Source of the DNA: Streptomyces venezuelae
Lineage (GTDB): Bacteria; Actinomycetota; Actinomycetes; Streptomycetales; Streptomycetaceae
NCBI RefSeq assembly: GCF_008642275.1
Contig: NZ_CP029189.1
Span: forward strand, 7,608,001-7,672,000
Direction: 5' to 3'
DNA length: 64,000 nucleotides
Shown here in pieces: positions 1 to 10,384 of the stretch (its first letter is position 1; the number at the start of each line of letters is the position of its first letter). A program made the position numbers and the translations under genes. The notes below the pieces were generated by a model. The model had not been told where the DNA came from. It worked only from the letters and a program-made list of their open reading frames with translations, and made no database searches.

Positions 1-639
1 GTCCAGGTCCAGTACCGGGCGCATCAGCCAGCGCGTGATCCCGGCGGCGACCAGAGCGGCTGCCGCGAAGGCGCCGAGCGCGCCGGCGGAGATGAGCGAC
101 CAGCGGATGGTCACGTCCCGGCGGGCTGCCGCGGTGGGGACGGCCATCAGGACCGCCCCGCTCACCCGCTCGTCCCGGCCCACCGGTTCGGCCAGCACGG
201 CGGTGCGCGGTCCCCAGGGGCGAAGCGCGGGCAGCCGGTCGGTCGAGCGGCCGGTGAGGGCCCGGCGGCGGGCGTCCGCCCCCTCGGAGGGGCCGGCCCG
301 GCCGCGCGGGGCGGCATCGGCGCCGGTGGCCGCGTCCGCGGCGGCCTCCGCCGCCGGTCCGGTCCCGGCCCGGGCCACCGTGGTTCCCGCGGAGTCGACC
401 ACGACCACCCCGGCCCCGTACAGCTGGGCGTAGCGGCCGATCTCGGCCGAGAGCTCCGCCCGGTCGGCGGCGGTACGCATCCGGTCGGCGAGATCGGCGA
501 ACCGTACGGCCTCCGAGCGCCGCTGCAGGAGCAGGTGCTCGGTGCGCCCGCGCGCGTAGGCATCGGCCAGGGGAATGCAGAGCAGCAGCGCCGCCGCCCC
601 CATGAGCACCATCAGCACCGCCAGCAGTCGGCGCCTCAC
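1..639 (-). CDS. Sensor histidine kinase, N-terminal part only (runs off the left edge)
   Basis: The first 213 codons of a membrane sensor kinase are visible. The GTG start at 639-637 overlaps the TGA of the upstream response regulator by 4 bases (GTGA), so the two are translationally coupled. The protein begins with basic residues (VRRRLLAVL), then a membrane segment at about residues 5-26, an Ala/Arg-rich extracytoplasmic stretch of about 150 residues, a second membrane segment at about 180-202, and what looks like the start of a HAMP linker (RWLMRPVLDLD). The kinase core with H-box and ATPase lies outside the window. The kinase role is inferred from this architecture and from coupling to an OmpR-type regulator; the signal is unknown. 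Confidence 0.85.
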   Translation of the reverse strand, partial: MRRRLLAVLMVLMGAAALLLCIPLADAYARGRTEHLLLQRRSEAVRFADLADRMRTAADRAELSAEIGRYAQLYGAGVVVVDSAGTTVARAGTGPAAEAAADAATGADAAPRGRAGPSEGADARRRALTGRSTDRLPALRPWGPRTAVLAEPVGRDERVSGAVLMAVPTAAARRDVTIRWSLISAGALGAFAAAALVAAGITRWLMRPVLDLD

Positions 640-1361
640 CGCTCTCCGCCCCGCGCGTCCGGGGCGTCCGCGGCGTCCGGGGCGGGGATCCCGAGCTGGT
701 AGCCGAAGCCCCGGACGGTGCGCACCAGGCCGGAGCGGCCCGTCTTGGCACGGATGCCCGCCACGTGGACGTCCAGGGAGCGGGAGGCCGCGAGGAAGGC
801 GTCACCCCAGATCCGGTCCAGGATCACCTCGCGGGAGTGCACCTCGTCCGGACGGGCGGCAAGGAAGGCGAGCACGTCGAACTCGCGTCGGGTCAGGCGC
901 ACTCCGGCGCCCGCCACGGTGACGGTCCGGCCGGCGAGGTCCACCTCGACGTCGCCGGCGCGCACGGGCCGCGCCCCGGTCGCGGCGGGGTCCGGACGGC
1001 CCGGGTGCGGGTCCGTCCGGCGCCGTACGGAGTCGATCCGGGCCATCAGCTCGGCCATCCGGAACGGCTTGACCACGTAGTCGTCGGCCCCCGCCCGCAG
1101 CCCCTGCACGATGTCACGCTCCTCGCAGCGCGCCGTCACCACGATCAGCGGCGCGTCGCAGACGGTCCGCAGCCGCCGCAGCAGCTCCAGCCCGTCGAGG
1201 TCGGGAAGGCCCAGGTCGAGCAGGACGAACTCGGCTTCGCGGACGTGCCGCAGGGCGTCCAGGGCGCGCCCGACCCGCCGGACGGTGTGTCCGCGCTGGG
1301 CGAGGGCCGTGCCGAGTGCCTGGGCCATGCGATCGTCGTCCTCGACGAGCAGCGCGTGCAT
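636..1361 (-). CDS. OmpR/PhoB-family response regulator
   Basis: A 241-residue two-component regulator. The receiver domain (about 1-115) has the acidic pocket EDDD at 7-10, the phospho-acceptor D49 in LLDLGLPD, and the conserved lysine in VVKPF near residue 98. The C-terminal half (about 135-228) is a winged-helix DNA-binding domain ending in the typical VRTVRGFGYQL. The ATG start sits directly at the acidic pocket, as is usual for the family. Its stop codon overlaps the start of the sensor kinase, so the pair forms an operon. An MHS-type transporter on the same strand ends 86 bases upstream; co-transcription with it is possible but not shown. The target genes cannot be read from the sequence. 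Confidence 0.95.
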   Translation of the reverse strand: MHALLVEDDDRMAQALGTALAQRGHTVRRVGRALDALRHVREAEFVLLDLGLPDLDGLELLRRLRTVCDAPLIVVTARCEERDIVQGLRAGADDYVVKPFRMAELMARIDSVRRRTDPHPGRPDPAATGARPVRAGDVEVDLAGRTVTVAGAGVRLTRREFDVLAFLAARPDEVHSREVILDRIWGDAFLAASRSLDVHVAGIRAKTGRSGLVRTVRGFGYQLGIPAPDAADAPDARGGER

Positions 1362-1447
1362 AGACGGTCCCTCACGACGCGTGTCCGGATCTCCGTTCCC
1401 CGGCGCAGCAGCTTACGGGAGCCGGCGCGCCGGGCCACCCGGGCGGA

Positions 1448-2842
1448 TCAGCGGGCCGCCTCGGCGGGTGCCGCCGGCCGCTCGCGCCCGGGCTCGCCGT
1501 CGGCCTCGGCCTCCGCGCGGCTCAGCGCGGCATTGCGGGTGTCCGGCATGAGCACGTACGTCACGAGGGAGATCAGCGCGCATCCGGAGACGTACCAGAA
1601 GAACATGGTCTCGTGCCCACTGTTCTTGAACCACAGCGCCACGTACTCCGCCGTGCCGCCGAAGAGCGCGTTGGCGATCGCGTACGGCAGCGCCACGCCC
1701 AGGGCCCGCACCCGGGTCGGGAAGAGCTCGGCCTTCACCGCCGCGTTGATGGACGTGTAGCCGGTGACGATGACCAGGGCCAGCAGGGACAGTCCGAGGG
1801 CGGCCCCGTACGAGGACGCCGATCCGAGGGCGGTCATGATCGGGTACGTGCCGACGGTGCAGCCCACCGCGAAGGTGATCAGCAGCGGCCGGCGGCCGAT
1901 CCGGTCGGACAGCATGCCGGCGAAGGGCTGCAGTACGGCGAAGAGGGCCAACGCCGTGAAGCTGACGAGCGTGGCGGTGGTCTTCTCCATGCCCGCGCTG
2001 CCGACCAGGTACTTGGTGAGGTAGGTGGTGTAGGTGTAGTAGGCCACGGTGCCGCCGAGGGTGAGCGCCATGACCAGCCCCGCCTGACGCCGGTACTGCC
2101 ACAGGGCCTTCAGCGTGCCGCGGGTGCTGTCGTCGTGGGCGTCCTCGCCGGGCGCGGCCGCCGTCTCCTCCTTGAAGGCGTCGGTCTCCTGAAGCCGGCG
2201 CCGCAACCAGAAGACGACCACCGCGAACAACGCCCCGACGAGGAACGGGATGCGCCAACCCCAGCTCTCCAACTGGGTTGTGGTCAGGGTGTGCTGAAGG
2301 GTGATCAGGATGCCAAGGCCGAGCAGCTGGCCGCAGGTCATCGACACGTACTGGAAGGACGAGCCCAGCCCGCGCCGGTTCCGGGCGGAGGCCTCGGTCA
2401 GGTAGGTGGCGCTGGCCGCGTACTCGCCGCCGATGCTCATCCCCTGGAGCAGCCGGGCGAGCAGCAGTACCAGGGCGCCGAAGTACCCGGCCTGCCCGTA
2501 GGTCGGGGCGACGGCGATCAGCAGGGCGGCCACCGACATCATGGTGACGGTCAGGGTGAGCGCGCTCTTGCGCCCGTGCCGGTCGGCGGCGCGGCCCAGG
2601 ATCCATCCGCCGACGGGACGCATCAGGAAGCCGACGGCGAAGATCCCGGCCGTGTTCATCAGCTGGGTGGTCGGGTTGTCGCCGGGGAAGAAGGAATCGG
2701 CGAAGTAGATCGCGAAGCTGGCGTAGACGAACCAGTCGTACCACTCGACGAGGTTGCCGAGGGAGCCGCCGACCAGGGCCAGACGGCGCTTCCTGCGCTC
2801 GTCCCCGGGCGGCGACGCGGGCATGACGGCAGACGAGGACAT
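1448..2842 (-). CDS. MFS transporter, metabolite:H+ symporter (MHS) type
   Basis: A 464-residue inner-membrane carrier with about 12 hydrophobic segments. The N-terminal signature NLVEWYDWFVYASFA and the cytoplasmic loop GRAADRHGRKSAL are typical of the MHS family (KgtP/ProP/ShiA-like), which imports dicarboxylates, betaines or similar solutes with protons. The motif GEYAASATYLTE in the middle of the first half is also family-typical. I chose the ATG at 2842 because CTCTGGAGCCGCC places a GGAG six bases upstream; an in-frame ATG at 2938 would add 32 residues with no transporter homology. The substrate cannot be assigned; KgtP-like 2-oxoglutarate uptake is the closest guess. A two-component system lies downstream on the same strand. 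Confidence 0.9.
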   Translation of the reverse strand: MSSSAVMPASPPGDERRKRRLALVGGSLGNLVEWYDWFVYASFAIYFADSFFPGDNPTTQLMNTAGIFAVGFLMRPVGGWILGRAADRHGRKSALTLTVTMMSVAALLIAVAPTYGQAGYFGALVLLLARLLQGMSIGGEYAASATYLTEASARNRRGLGSSFQYVSMTCGQLLGLGILITLQHTLTTTQLESWGWRIPFLVGALFAVVVFWLRRRLQETDAFKEETAAAPGEDAHDDSTRGTLKALWQYRRQAGLVMALTLGGTVAYYTYTTYLTKYLVGSAGMEKTTATLVSFTALALFAVLQPFAGMLSDRIGRRPLLITFAVGCTVGTYPIMTALGSASSYGAALGLSLLALVIVTGYTSINAAVKAELFPTRVRALGVALPYAIANALFGGTAEYVALWFKNSGHETMFFWYVSGCALISLVTYVLMPDTRNAALSRAEAEADGEPGRERPAAPAEAAR

Positions 2843-3150
2843 GGCGGCTCCAGAGGGAAGTCCCTGATGAGGGACGGGAGAACTGCCCCGGCGATGGGGG
2901 AGTGTCCAGAGCATGGGGCGGCCGTCGTAGCCGGACAAGGTCCGCCACGCAGATCTAACGTTCCGCTAAGAAAGCTCCATGGAGGGCCCCGGTGCCGCCG
3001 GATTTCACCACTCGGTCATGTGCACGTCACGTCTGATCCATGGGTGTCACCCGAACGTGGCCCACGGTGGGGGCGGCCCGTCGCAGGACGCCGGAGGACC
3101 CTGGCGCACCACCCGGCCGGCCGCACCCCGTACACCCCACAGGAGGCAAG
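2843..3150. promoter_or_regulatory. Divergent intergenic region between MHS transporter and phytase
   Basis: A 308-base gap with no credible gene. It must hold the promoters for the leftward transporter and the rightward phytase. Its most structured part is the 11-nt-periodic repeat array at 3003-3046, annotated separately. A strong Shine-Dalgarno AGGAGG at 3141-3146 precedes the phytase ATG. I could not pick convincing -35/-10 hexamers for either gene. Confidence 0.6.
3003..3046 (+). promoter_or_regulatory. PHO-box-like direct repeat array (candidate PhoP operator)
   Basis: Four consecutive 11-nt units start at 3003 (TTTCACCACTC), 3014 (GGTCATGTGCA), 3025 (CGTCACGTCTG) and 3036 (ATCCATGGGTG). 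The TCA core recurs at 3005, 3016 and 3027, exactly 11 bases apart, and as CCA at 3038. Streptomyces PhoP is known to bind 11-nt direct repeats with a GTTCACC-like core, and the first unit matches 6 of those 7 positions; later units are weaker. Location about 105-150 bases before a phytase start fits phosphate-starvation control. The match is by eye only. Confidence 0.45.
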
Positions 3151-4494
3151 ATGCGCGTGATCCCGAGCAGGCGGACCCCGGTCGTGGCCGCGGCGGCCAT
3201 GGTGGCCCTGGGGGCGATCGCCGGACCGGCTCACGCCCACGCGGACCACGGCGGCACGACACCGCCGCTGCCACGGGTGACAGCCTCGGTCGAGACGCCC
3301 TCCCTCTTCGACGACGAGGCCGGCGGCAACGCGAACGCCGACGACCCCGCGATCTGGCGCAACGCCAAGGATCCTGACGCCAGTCTGGTCATCGCCACCG
3401 CCAAGGAAGGCGGCCTGCGCGTCTACGACCTGGCCGGACGCCAGGTGCAGTCGCTGCCCGCGCCCCCGCCGCCGAGGGACGGCGACAAGCCCGGACGCTT
3501 CAACAACGTCGACCTGATCACCGGACTCCGCTTCCCCGACGGCCGCCACGACGTGGCCGTGGTCTCCGACCGCGGCCGCGACCAGCTGCGCGTGTACCGG
3601 ATCGACCCGAAGCGGCCCACGGCCCCGCTGGTCGACGTCACCGACGAGAGCGCCGCCCCGCAGGTCTTCTCCACCGGTCAGGACGAGGTCAACGACCAGC
3701 GGACCGCCTACGGCCTGGCCGCCTACACCGACCGCCGCAGCGGACGCGCGTACGCGGTCACCAGCCGGCGCCACGCCACCGACCTCGCGCTGGCCGAACT
3801 CCTGCCGAACGCCGCCGGCAAGGTCGGCTACCGCACCGTCCGCACCACCTCGCTGCCCGCCACCTTCACCCTGCCGAACGGCGCGACCTGGACGCCGTGC
3901 GGGGAGCCGGGGGAGCGGCCCCAGGTCGAGGGCATGGTCGTCGACCCCGACACCGGCGACCTCTACGCCGGTCAGGAGGACGTCGGCATCTGGAAGCTCG
4001 ACGCCGACCTGCGCTCGCCCGCCCGCCTCATCGAGAAGGTCCGCTCCTTCGGCGTGCCCGGCACCTGGAACCCCGGGACGGAGGAGTGCGACGCGGGCGC
4101 CGACCCCGGCTTCGGCGGCCGGCACGTCTCCGCCGACGTGGAGGGCCTGACCATCTGGCGTGACCCGAAGCGGCCGGGCCACGGCGGCTACCTGCTGGCG
4201 TCCAGCCAGGGCGACGACACCTTCGCCGTCTTCGACCGCGAGCACGGCAACGCGTACGTCCGCGGCTTCCGCGTCGGGGACGGTGCGGCGCCCGGCTCAC
4301 CGGACGGCTCCCAGGAGTGCGACGGCGCCGCCGTCACCAGCGCACCGCTGGGCAGGAGGTTCCCGAACGGCCTGCTGGTCGTCCAGGACGGCCACAACAC
4401 CCCCGCGACCACCGGGGCCGACGGCGAGGCCCGCACCGACACCGACTTCAAGTTCGTCGACCTCGGGCTCCTGAAGCGGGCCGCCCGTCTCTGA
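3151..4494 (+). CDS. Secreted beta-propeller phytase (3-phytase family)
   Basis: A 447-residue exported enzyme that should hydrolyse phytate (inositol hexakisphosphate) to release phosphate in a Ca2+-dependent way. A Sec signal peptide covers about residues 1-30, ending near AGPAHAHA. Family landmarks are DDPAIW near residue 66, NNVDLI, a central RPQVEGMVVDPDTGDLY, the adjacent QEDVGIWKLD, and DVEGLTIW near 331, which are strand motifs that line the six-bladed propeller's calcium and phosphate sites. The ATG at 3151 is chosen because AGGAGG lies 4 bases upstream and the signal peptide begins there. The length suits a single propeller domain. The PHO-box-like array upstream supports expression during phosphate limitation. 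Confidence 0.92.
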   Translation: MRVIPSRRTPVVAAAAMVALGAIAGPAHAHADHGGTTPPLPRVTASVETPSLFDDEAGGNANADDPAIWRNAKDPDASLVIATAKEGGLRVYDLAGRQVQSLPAPPPPRDGDKPGRFNNVDLITGLRFPDGRHDVAVVSDRGRDQLRVYRIDPKRPTAPLVDVTDESAAPQVFSTGQDEVNDQRTAYGLAAYTDRRSGRAYAVTSRRHATDLALAELLPNAAGKVGYRTVRTTSLPATFTLPNGATWTPCGEPGERPQVEGMVVDPDTGDLYAGQEDVGIWKLDADLRSPARLIEKVRSFGVPGTWNPGTEECDAGADPGFGGRHVSADVEGLTIWRDPKRPGHGGYLLASSQGDDTFAVFDREHGNAYVRGFRVGDGAAPGSPDGSQECDGAAVTSAPLGRRFPNGLLVVQDGHNTPATTGADGEARTDTDFKFVDLGLLKRAARL

Positions 4495-4512
4495 AACCGC
4501 GACAGGGGGCGT

Positions 4513-4550
4513 GACCTGGGCGGCGCCGCGTTCGCCCAGGTCGATAGGAT
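4513..4550 (+). promoter_or_regulatory. Inverted repeat and -10 element before the PaaX-type gene
   Basis: GACCTGGGCG at 4513-4522 and CGCCCAGGTC at 4533-4542 form a perfect 10-bp stem with a 10-base loop. It is followed by TAGGAT at 4545-4550, a good TANNNT -10 hexamer about 28 bases before the regulator start. There is no T-run, so a terminator for the phytase gene is less likely than an operator covering the -35 region, for example for autoregulation by the PaaX-type protein. Confidence 0.4.
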
Positions 4551-4577
4551 CACCACCGCACACGACGGAAGGTGATC

Positions 4578-5405
4578 ATGGCGGACAGTCCCCTCAGGCC
4601 CAGCTCGTTGATCAACACGGTCTACGGGGCGTTCCTGCGCCGCCTCGGCGGCTGGATCTCCGTCGCCGACCTGATCACCCTGATGTCCGAGCTGGACGTG
4701 GACGGCCCGGCGGCGCGCTCGGCGATCTCCCGGCTCAAGAAGAAGGGCGTCCTCGAACCGGAACGCAGGGGCGCCACCGGGTACCGGCTCAGCCCGGGCG
4801 CGCAGCCCGTCTTCGACGAGGGCGACCGGCGCATCTTCGGCAGTCTGGAACCGGCGGAGCTGAGCGACGGCTGGGCCATGGCCGTCTTCTCCGTACCGGA
4901 GTCCGAGCGCTCCTACCGCTACCAGCTGCGCACCCGCCTGACCTGGCTGGGCTTCGGGAACATCGCCCCGGGCGTGTGGCTGGCGCCCGGCCGCCTCCTG
5001 GGCGACGCCCGCGACATGCTCGTCCGGCTCGGGCTCAGCGAGTACGTGCACCTGTTCGCCGCCGAGTACGCCGCCTTCAGCGACCTGCCCGGCACGGTCA
5101 GCTCCTGGTGGGACTTCCCGGCGATCGAGGAGCAGTACGCCGGATTCACCGAGGCCTACGGGCCCGTCGCCGCAGCCCTGGCCGAGCAGCCCGCCATCGA
5201 CGGCGCCGAGGCGTTCCGCCACTACGTCCCGATGCTCACCCAGTGGCGCCGCCTGCCCTACCTCGACCCCGGACTGCCCGCCGAGCTCCTCCCGGCGGAC
5301 TGGAACGCGGTCGCCGCGCGGCAGATCTTCCAGCAGCTGAACGAGGTGCTCGCGCCGCCCAGCCTGCGCCACGTCCAGGAGGTCACCGGACTGGCCGAGT
5401 CCTGA
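4578..5405 (+). CDS. PaaX-family transcriptional regulator
   Basis: A 275-residue cytoplasmic regulator. The N-terminal 70 residues form a winged-helix (SLINTVYGAFLRRLGGWI, then AARSAISRLKKKGVL), and the remainder resembles the PaaX central and C-terminal domains, including GFGNIAPGVWLAP around residue 130 and a conserved C-terminal YLDPGLPAELLP. PaaX proteins repress aromatic acid catabolism genes and respond to CoA thioesters such as phenylacetyl-CoA; the ligand here is unknown, because no paa genes are in the window. The ATG at 4578 has GGAAGG five bases upstream and is preferred over the GTG two codons earlier. A palindrome and -10 element upstream suggest autoregulation. Confidence 0.88.
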   Translation: MADSPLRPSSLINTVYGAFLRRLGGWISVADLITLMSELDVDGPAARSAISRLKKKGVLEPERRGATGYRLSPGAQPVFDEGDRRIFGSLEPAELSDGWAMAVFSVPESERSYRYQLRTRLTWLGFGNIAPGVWLAPGRLLGDARDMLVRLGLSEYVHLFAAEYAAFSDLPGTVSSWWDFPAIEEQYAGFTEAYGPVAAALAEQPAIDGAEAFRHYVPMLTQWRRLPYLDPGLPAELLPADWNAVAARQIFQQLNEVLAPPSLRHVQEVTGLAES

Positions 5406-5484
5406 CCGTGCCACCCGACCGGCGCCCGGCGAGTCCCGGCCGGGGCTGCGGGACGGCGGGGAGCCCTCGCGCGAGGATGTGGTC

Positions 5485-5910
5485 ATGGCCGACATCTTCG
5501 CCTCACGCACCATCGACGTGACGACCGGTGACCGGGAGACCGTCCATGACCTGACCGATGCCTGCGCGTCGTTCCTCGGGGAGGTGGCGCGGGGCCGGAG
5601 CGGGCTGCTCAACCTCTTCACGCCGCACGCGACCGCCGGGCTCGCCGTCATCGAGACGGGAGCGGGCAGCGACGACGACCTCCTGGAGGCCCTGGCGTCC
5701 CTGCTGCCTGCCGACGACCGCTGGCGGCACCGGCACGGTTCCCCCGGCCACGGCCGGGACCACGTGCTGCCCGCGATCGTCGCGCCGCACGCCACGCTGC
5801 CCGTGATCGACGGACTGCTGGAGCTCGGAACCTGGCAGTCCGTCACCCTCGTGGACACCAACCGCGACAACCCCCGGCGACAGGTCCGCCTGTCCTTCTT
5901 CGGCTGCTGA
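5485..5910 (+). CDS. YjbQ/UPF0047 family protein
   Basis: A 141-residue single-domain protein of the YjbQ family. Recognisable blocks are LLNLFTPHATAGLAVIE (about residues 45-62), a central GHGRDHVLPAIVAPHATLPV, and the C-terminal GTWQSVTLVDTNRDNPRR. Members have been linked to a weak thiamine-phosphate synthase activity, but their main role is not settled. The histidines in TPHAT, GRDH and APHAT are positioned to form a metal or phosphate site. The ATG at 5485 has GAGG eight bases upstream; a GTG two codons earlier is the alternative. It follows the PaaX-type gene on the same strand by 79 bases. Confidence 0.88.
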   Translation: MADIFASRTIDVTTGDRETVHDLTDACASFLGEVARGRSGLLNLFTPHATAGLAVIETGAGSDDDLLEALASLLPADDRWRHRHGSPGHGRDHVLPAIVAPHATLPVIDGLLELGTWQSVTLVDTNRDNPRRQVRLSFFGC

Positions 5911-5940
5911 CCCGCCCTGCGGGCCACAGAGGTGAATACG

Positions 5941-5954
5941 TGTCAATCATGACA
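5941..5954 (+). promoter_or_regulatory. Short palindrome TGTCA-n4-TGACA
   Basis: A perfect 5-bp inverted repeat with a 4-base spacer lies 83 bases upstream of the small hypothetical gene at 6037, in an AT-richer patch. It could be a regulator site for that gene. No protein can be named. Confidence 0.25.
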
Positions 5955-6036
5955 GGTCAGAGGCCGTTTTCGTAGGACCGAGAGCACAGCGGATTGCCCT
6001 TGTTCGGACCCCTGTGCGGCTTTGAGAATCACCGTC

Positions 6037-6426
6037 ATGACTTTCTCAGCGCATGCCGGTCACGACGCCGTACTCCGAGCCCGAGTCGCCCTCCTGGGTT
6101 CACAGACCCTGCCCGCCCGGCAGGAGGTCGCCGCCTACCGTGTGCTCGTCCAGGTCAGCCCGAAGGCGTATCTGCCCCTGCTGGCCGAGGCGTTGTTCGA
6201 GTACAGCCGTCAGGACTTCGCCCATCTGCCCGACACCGCGCTGGCCCTGCGGGCCGAGTCCGTCGCCGCCGCGCGCCGCATGTACGCCATGGAGCCGGCC
6301 AGGGACCTCCTGCTCCTCAAGGCGCTGGACCGCTACCGGGAGCAGCTGGTGCTGATGGACCGCAAGGAGGAAGCCGGCGCCGTGGAGCGGGAGATGGCCG
6401 AGCTGGCCGCCGGCTCCGACGGGTAG
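6037..6426 (+). CDS. Hypothetical helical protein
   Basis: A 129-residue, mostly helical, acidic protein I cannot assign to a family. It starts MTFSAHAGHDAVLRARV and carries repeated helix-like segments (AAYRVLVQVSPKAYLPLLAEALFEYS, written here in parts: AAYRVLVQVSPK, then LLAEALFEYS; later DLLLLKALDRYREQL) that recall TPR-type helical hairpins. There is no signal peptide or membrane segment. The ATG at 6037 is used; a TTG five codons earlier is possible and neither has a strong ribosome site. Codon usage with G/C third positions supports a real gene. It converges on katG, with a strong hairpin between them. Confidence 0.6.
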   Translation: MTFSAHAGHDAVLRARVALLGSQTLPARQEVAAYRVLVQVSPKAYLPLLAEALFEYSRQDFAHLPDTALALRAESVAAARRMYAMEPARDLLLLKALDRYREQLVLMDRKEEAGAVEREMAELAAGSDG

Positions 6427-6460
6427 GCGCCACCCCGGCCACGAGGGCCGGCGGGCGCCG

Positions 6461-6487
6461 CCGGGCCGGCCGCTGGGGCCGGCCCGG
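6461..6487. terminator. Bidirectional hairpin between convergent genes
   Basis: Perfect 11-bp stem (6461-6471 pairing with 6477-6487) around a 5-base loop, in the 74-base gap between the stop codons of the hypothetical gene at 6426 and katG at 6501. It has no T-run, which is usual for Streptomyces terminators, and it could serve both directions. Confidence 0.6.
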
Positions 6488-6500
6488 ACGGCAGGGCCGC

Positions 6501-9123
<2,623 letters not shown>

Positions 9124-9534
9124 ATGAGTGACCTGCTGGAACGTCTGCGCGGGCGTGGCTGGCGGATGACGTCCCAGCGGCGCGTGGTCGCGGAGGTGCT
9201 CGACGGTGACCACGTGCACCTGACGGCCGACGAGGTGCACGCGCGCGCCGCCCGGCGGCTGCCCGAGATCTCCCGGGCGACGGTCTACAACGCCCTGGGC
9301 GAGCTGGTCGCCCTCGGCGAGGTCGCGGAAGTCAGCACCGACGGCCGTGCCAAACGCTACGACCCCAACGCGCACCACCCGCACCAGCACCTGGTGTGTT
9401 CCGCCTGCGGCCTCATCCGCGACGTCCACCCGACGGGCGATCCCCTGGCCGGTCTTCCGGCGGACGAGCGCTTCGGCTACACGGTGTCCGCGGTCGAGGT
9501 CACCTACCGGGGCCTGTGCCCCGACTGCGCGTAG
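9124..9534 (+). CDS. furA: Fur-family transcriptional regulator (FurA/CatR-like)
   Basis: A 136-residue metal-dependent repressor. The winged helix spans about 8-85 (WRMTSQRRVVAEVL, then ISRATVYNALGELV). The metal and sensing part contains HHPHQHLVCSACG and a C-terminal LCPDC, giving two CxxC pairs for structural zinc and a histidine cluster for the regulatory metal. Fur-family proteins next to catalase-peroxidase genes typically repress them until peroxide oxidises the sensor. The ATG at 9124 matches the family start; the long upstream leader contains candidate operators, consistent with autoregulation. FurA-like versus CatR/PerR-like function cannot be decided from the sequence. Confidence 0.9.
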   Translation: MSDLLERLRGRGWRMTSQRRVVAEVLDGDHVHLTADEVHARAARRLPEISRATVYNALGELVALGEVAEVSTDGRAKRYDPNAHHPHQHLVCSACGLIRDVHPTGDPLAGLPADERFGYTVSAVEVTYRGLCPDCA

Positions 9535-9558
9535 CCGCGGGCACCGCACGCGCGCGTT

Positions 9559-10125
9559 CTACTCCTCGCCCTGCTCCTCGTCCGGCCATTCCATCGGTCG
9601 GGCGCCGAGCCAGTTCCGCTCGAACTCGTCCTGGCTGATTTCCATGCCCACGAGTTCCGGGTCGAAGAGGTCCACGACGGGCGGGTTGAGGGGCCAGTCG
9701 TCGGGTCCGCTGCGCACCCCCGCGCCGTCCGGGGTCAGCTCGACCTGCCGCGTGCGCCGGCCGTCCGCCCCGACTTCCATCAGGGAGAGCGTCCGGTCCT
9801 CGTCGTTGTCGTAGTCCCAGCGTCGCCGCAGCCACACGACCTCCCGGTCGGCGAGGGCGCCGAAGCCGTCCAGGCCGCGCTGGGCCTCGCGCTTGGCCCG
9901 CAGCTCGTCCAGCCCTTCCGGCGTGGTCGCTCCGTCGACCCGGGCCTCGTCCAGGCCCCAGCCCTCGGCCCGCTCCACGGTCTCCGCCGTGTCGATCACC
10001 TCGACGTCCGCGAACGTCTCGCGCACCTCCCGCACCGAGCGTGCGTGGACCCACCACCACGAACCGCCCATGCCGTAGTCGTGCAGTACGAGGAAACGCG
10101 ACGTCGGCGCAACATGATCAGTCAT
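9559..10125 (-). CDS. Hypothetical acidic cytoplasmic protein
   Basis: A 188-residue protein, soluble and acidic, with no family I can name. It opens with MTDHVAPTSRFLVLHDYGMGG and a Trp-rich WWWVHARSVREV, and it ends with the acidic tail DEEQGEE. No signal peptide, membrane segment or catalytic motif is visible. It converges on the Fur-family gene (25-base gap) and is divergent from the large NRPS gene across 259 bases, so a shared promoter region is possible but a functional link is not evident. Codon bias supports that it is real. Confidence 0.7.
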   Translation of the reverse strand: MTDHVAPTSRFLVLHDYGMGGSWWWVHARSVREVRETFADVEVIDTAETVERAEGWGLDEARVDGATTPEGLDELRAKREAQRGLDGFGALADREVVWLRRRWDYDNDEDRTLSLMEVGADGRRTRQVELTPDGAGVRSGPDDWPLNPPVVDLFDPELVGMEISQDEFERNWLGARPMEWPDEEQGEE

Positions 10126-10384
10126 ATCGGCCGACGATATGTGATCGGCCGCTCACGCTCCGCGCGGCCCCCCATCGCCGCTTCGGCCGCCCCGGTCGCC
10201 GCCATGGCCCCCGCGATCCACCGCCTGACCACAGTCTTTTCCCGGCCACCCGCGAGGCTTCAACAAGAAAATCCTTGATACCGCACTAGACTGGTGGGTT
10301 GTTTGGCGCTGGGCCGGAACAACCTGGGCAGACCCGGGCTCCGCCGGCGACCCGGACGTTGCCGGGAACGAGACGCGAGGGCCG

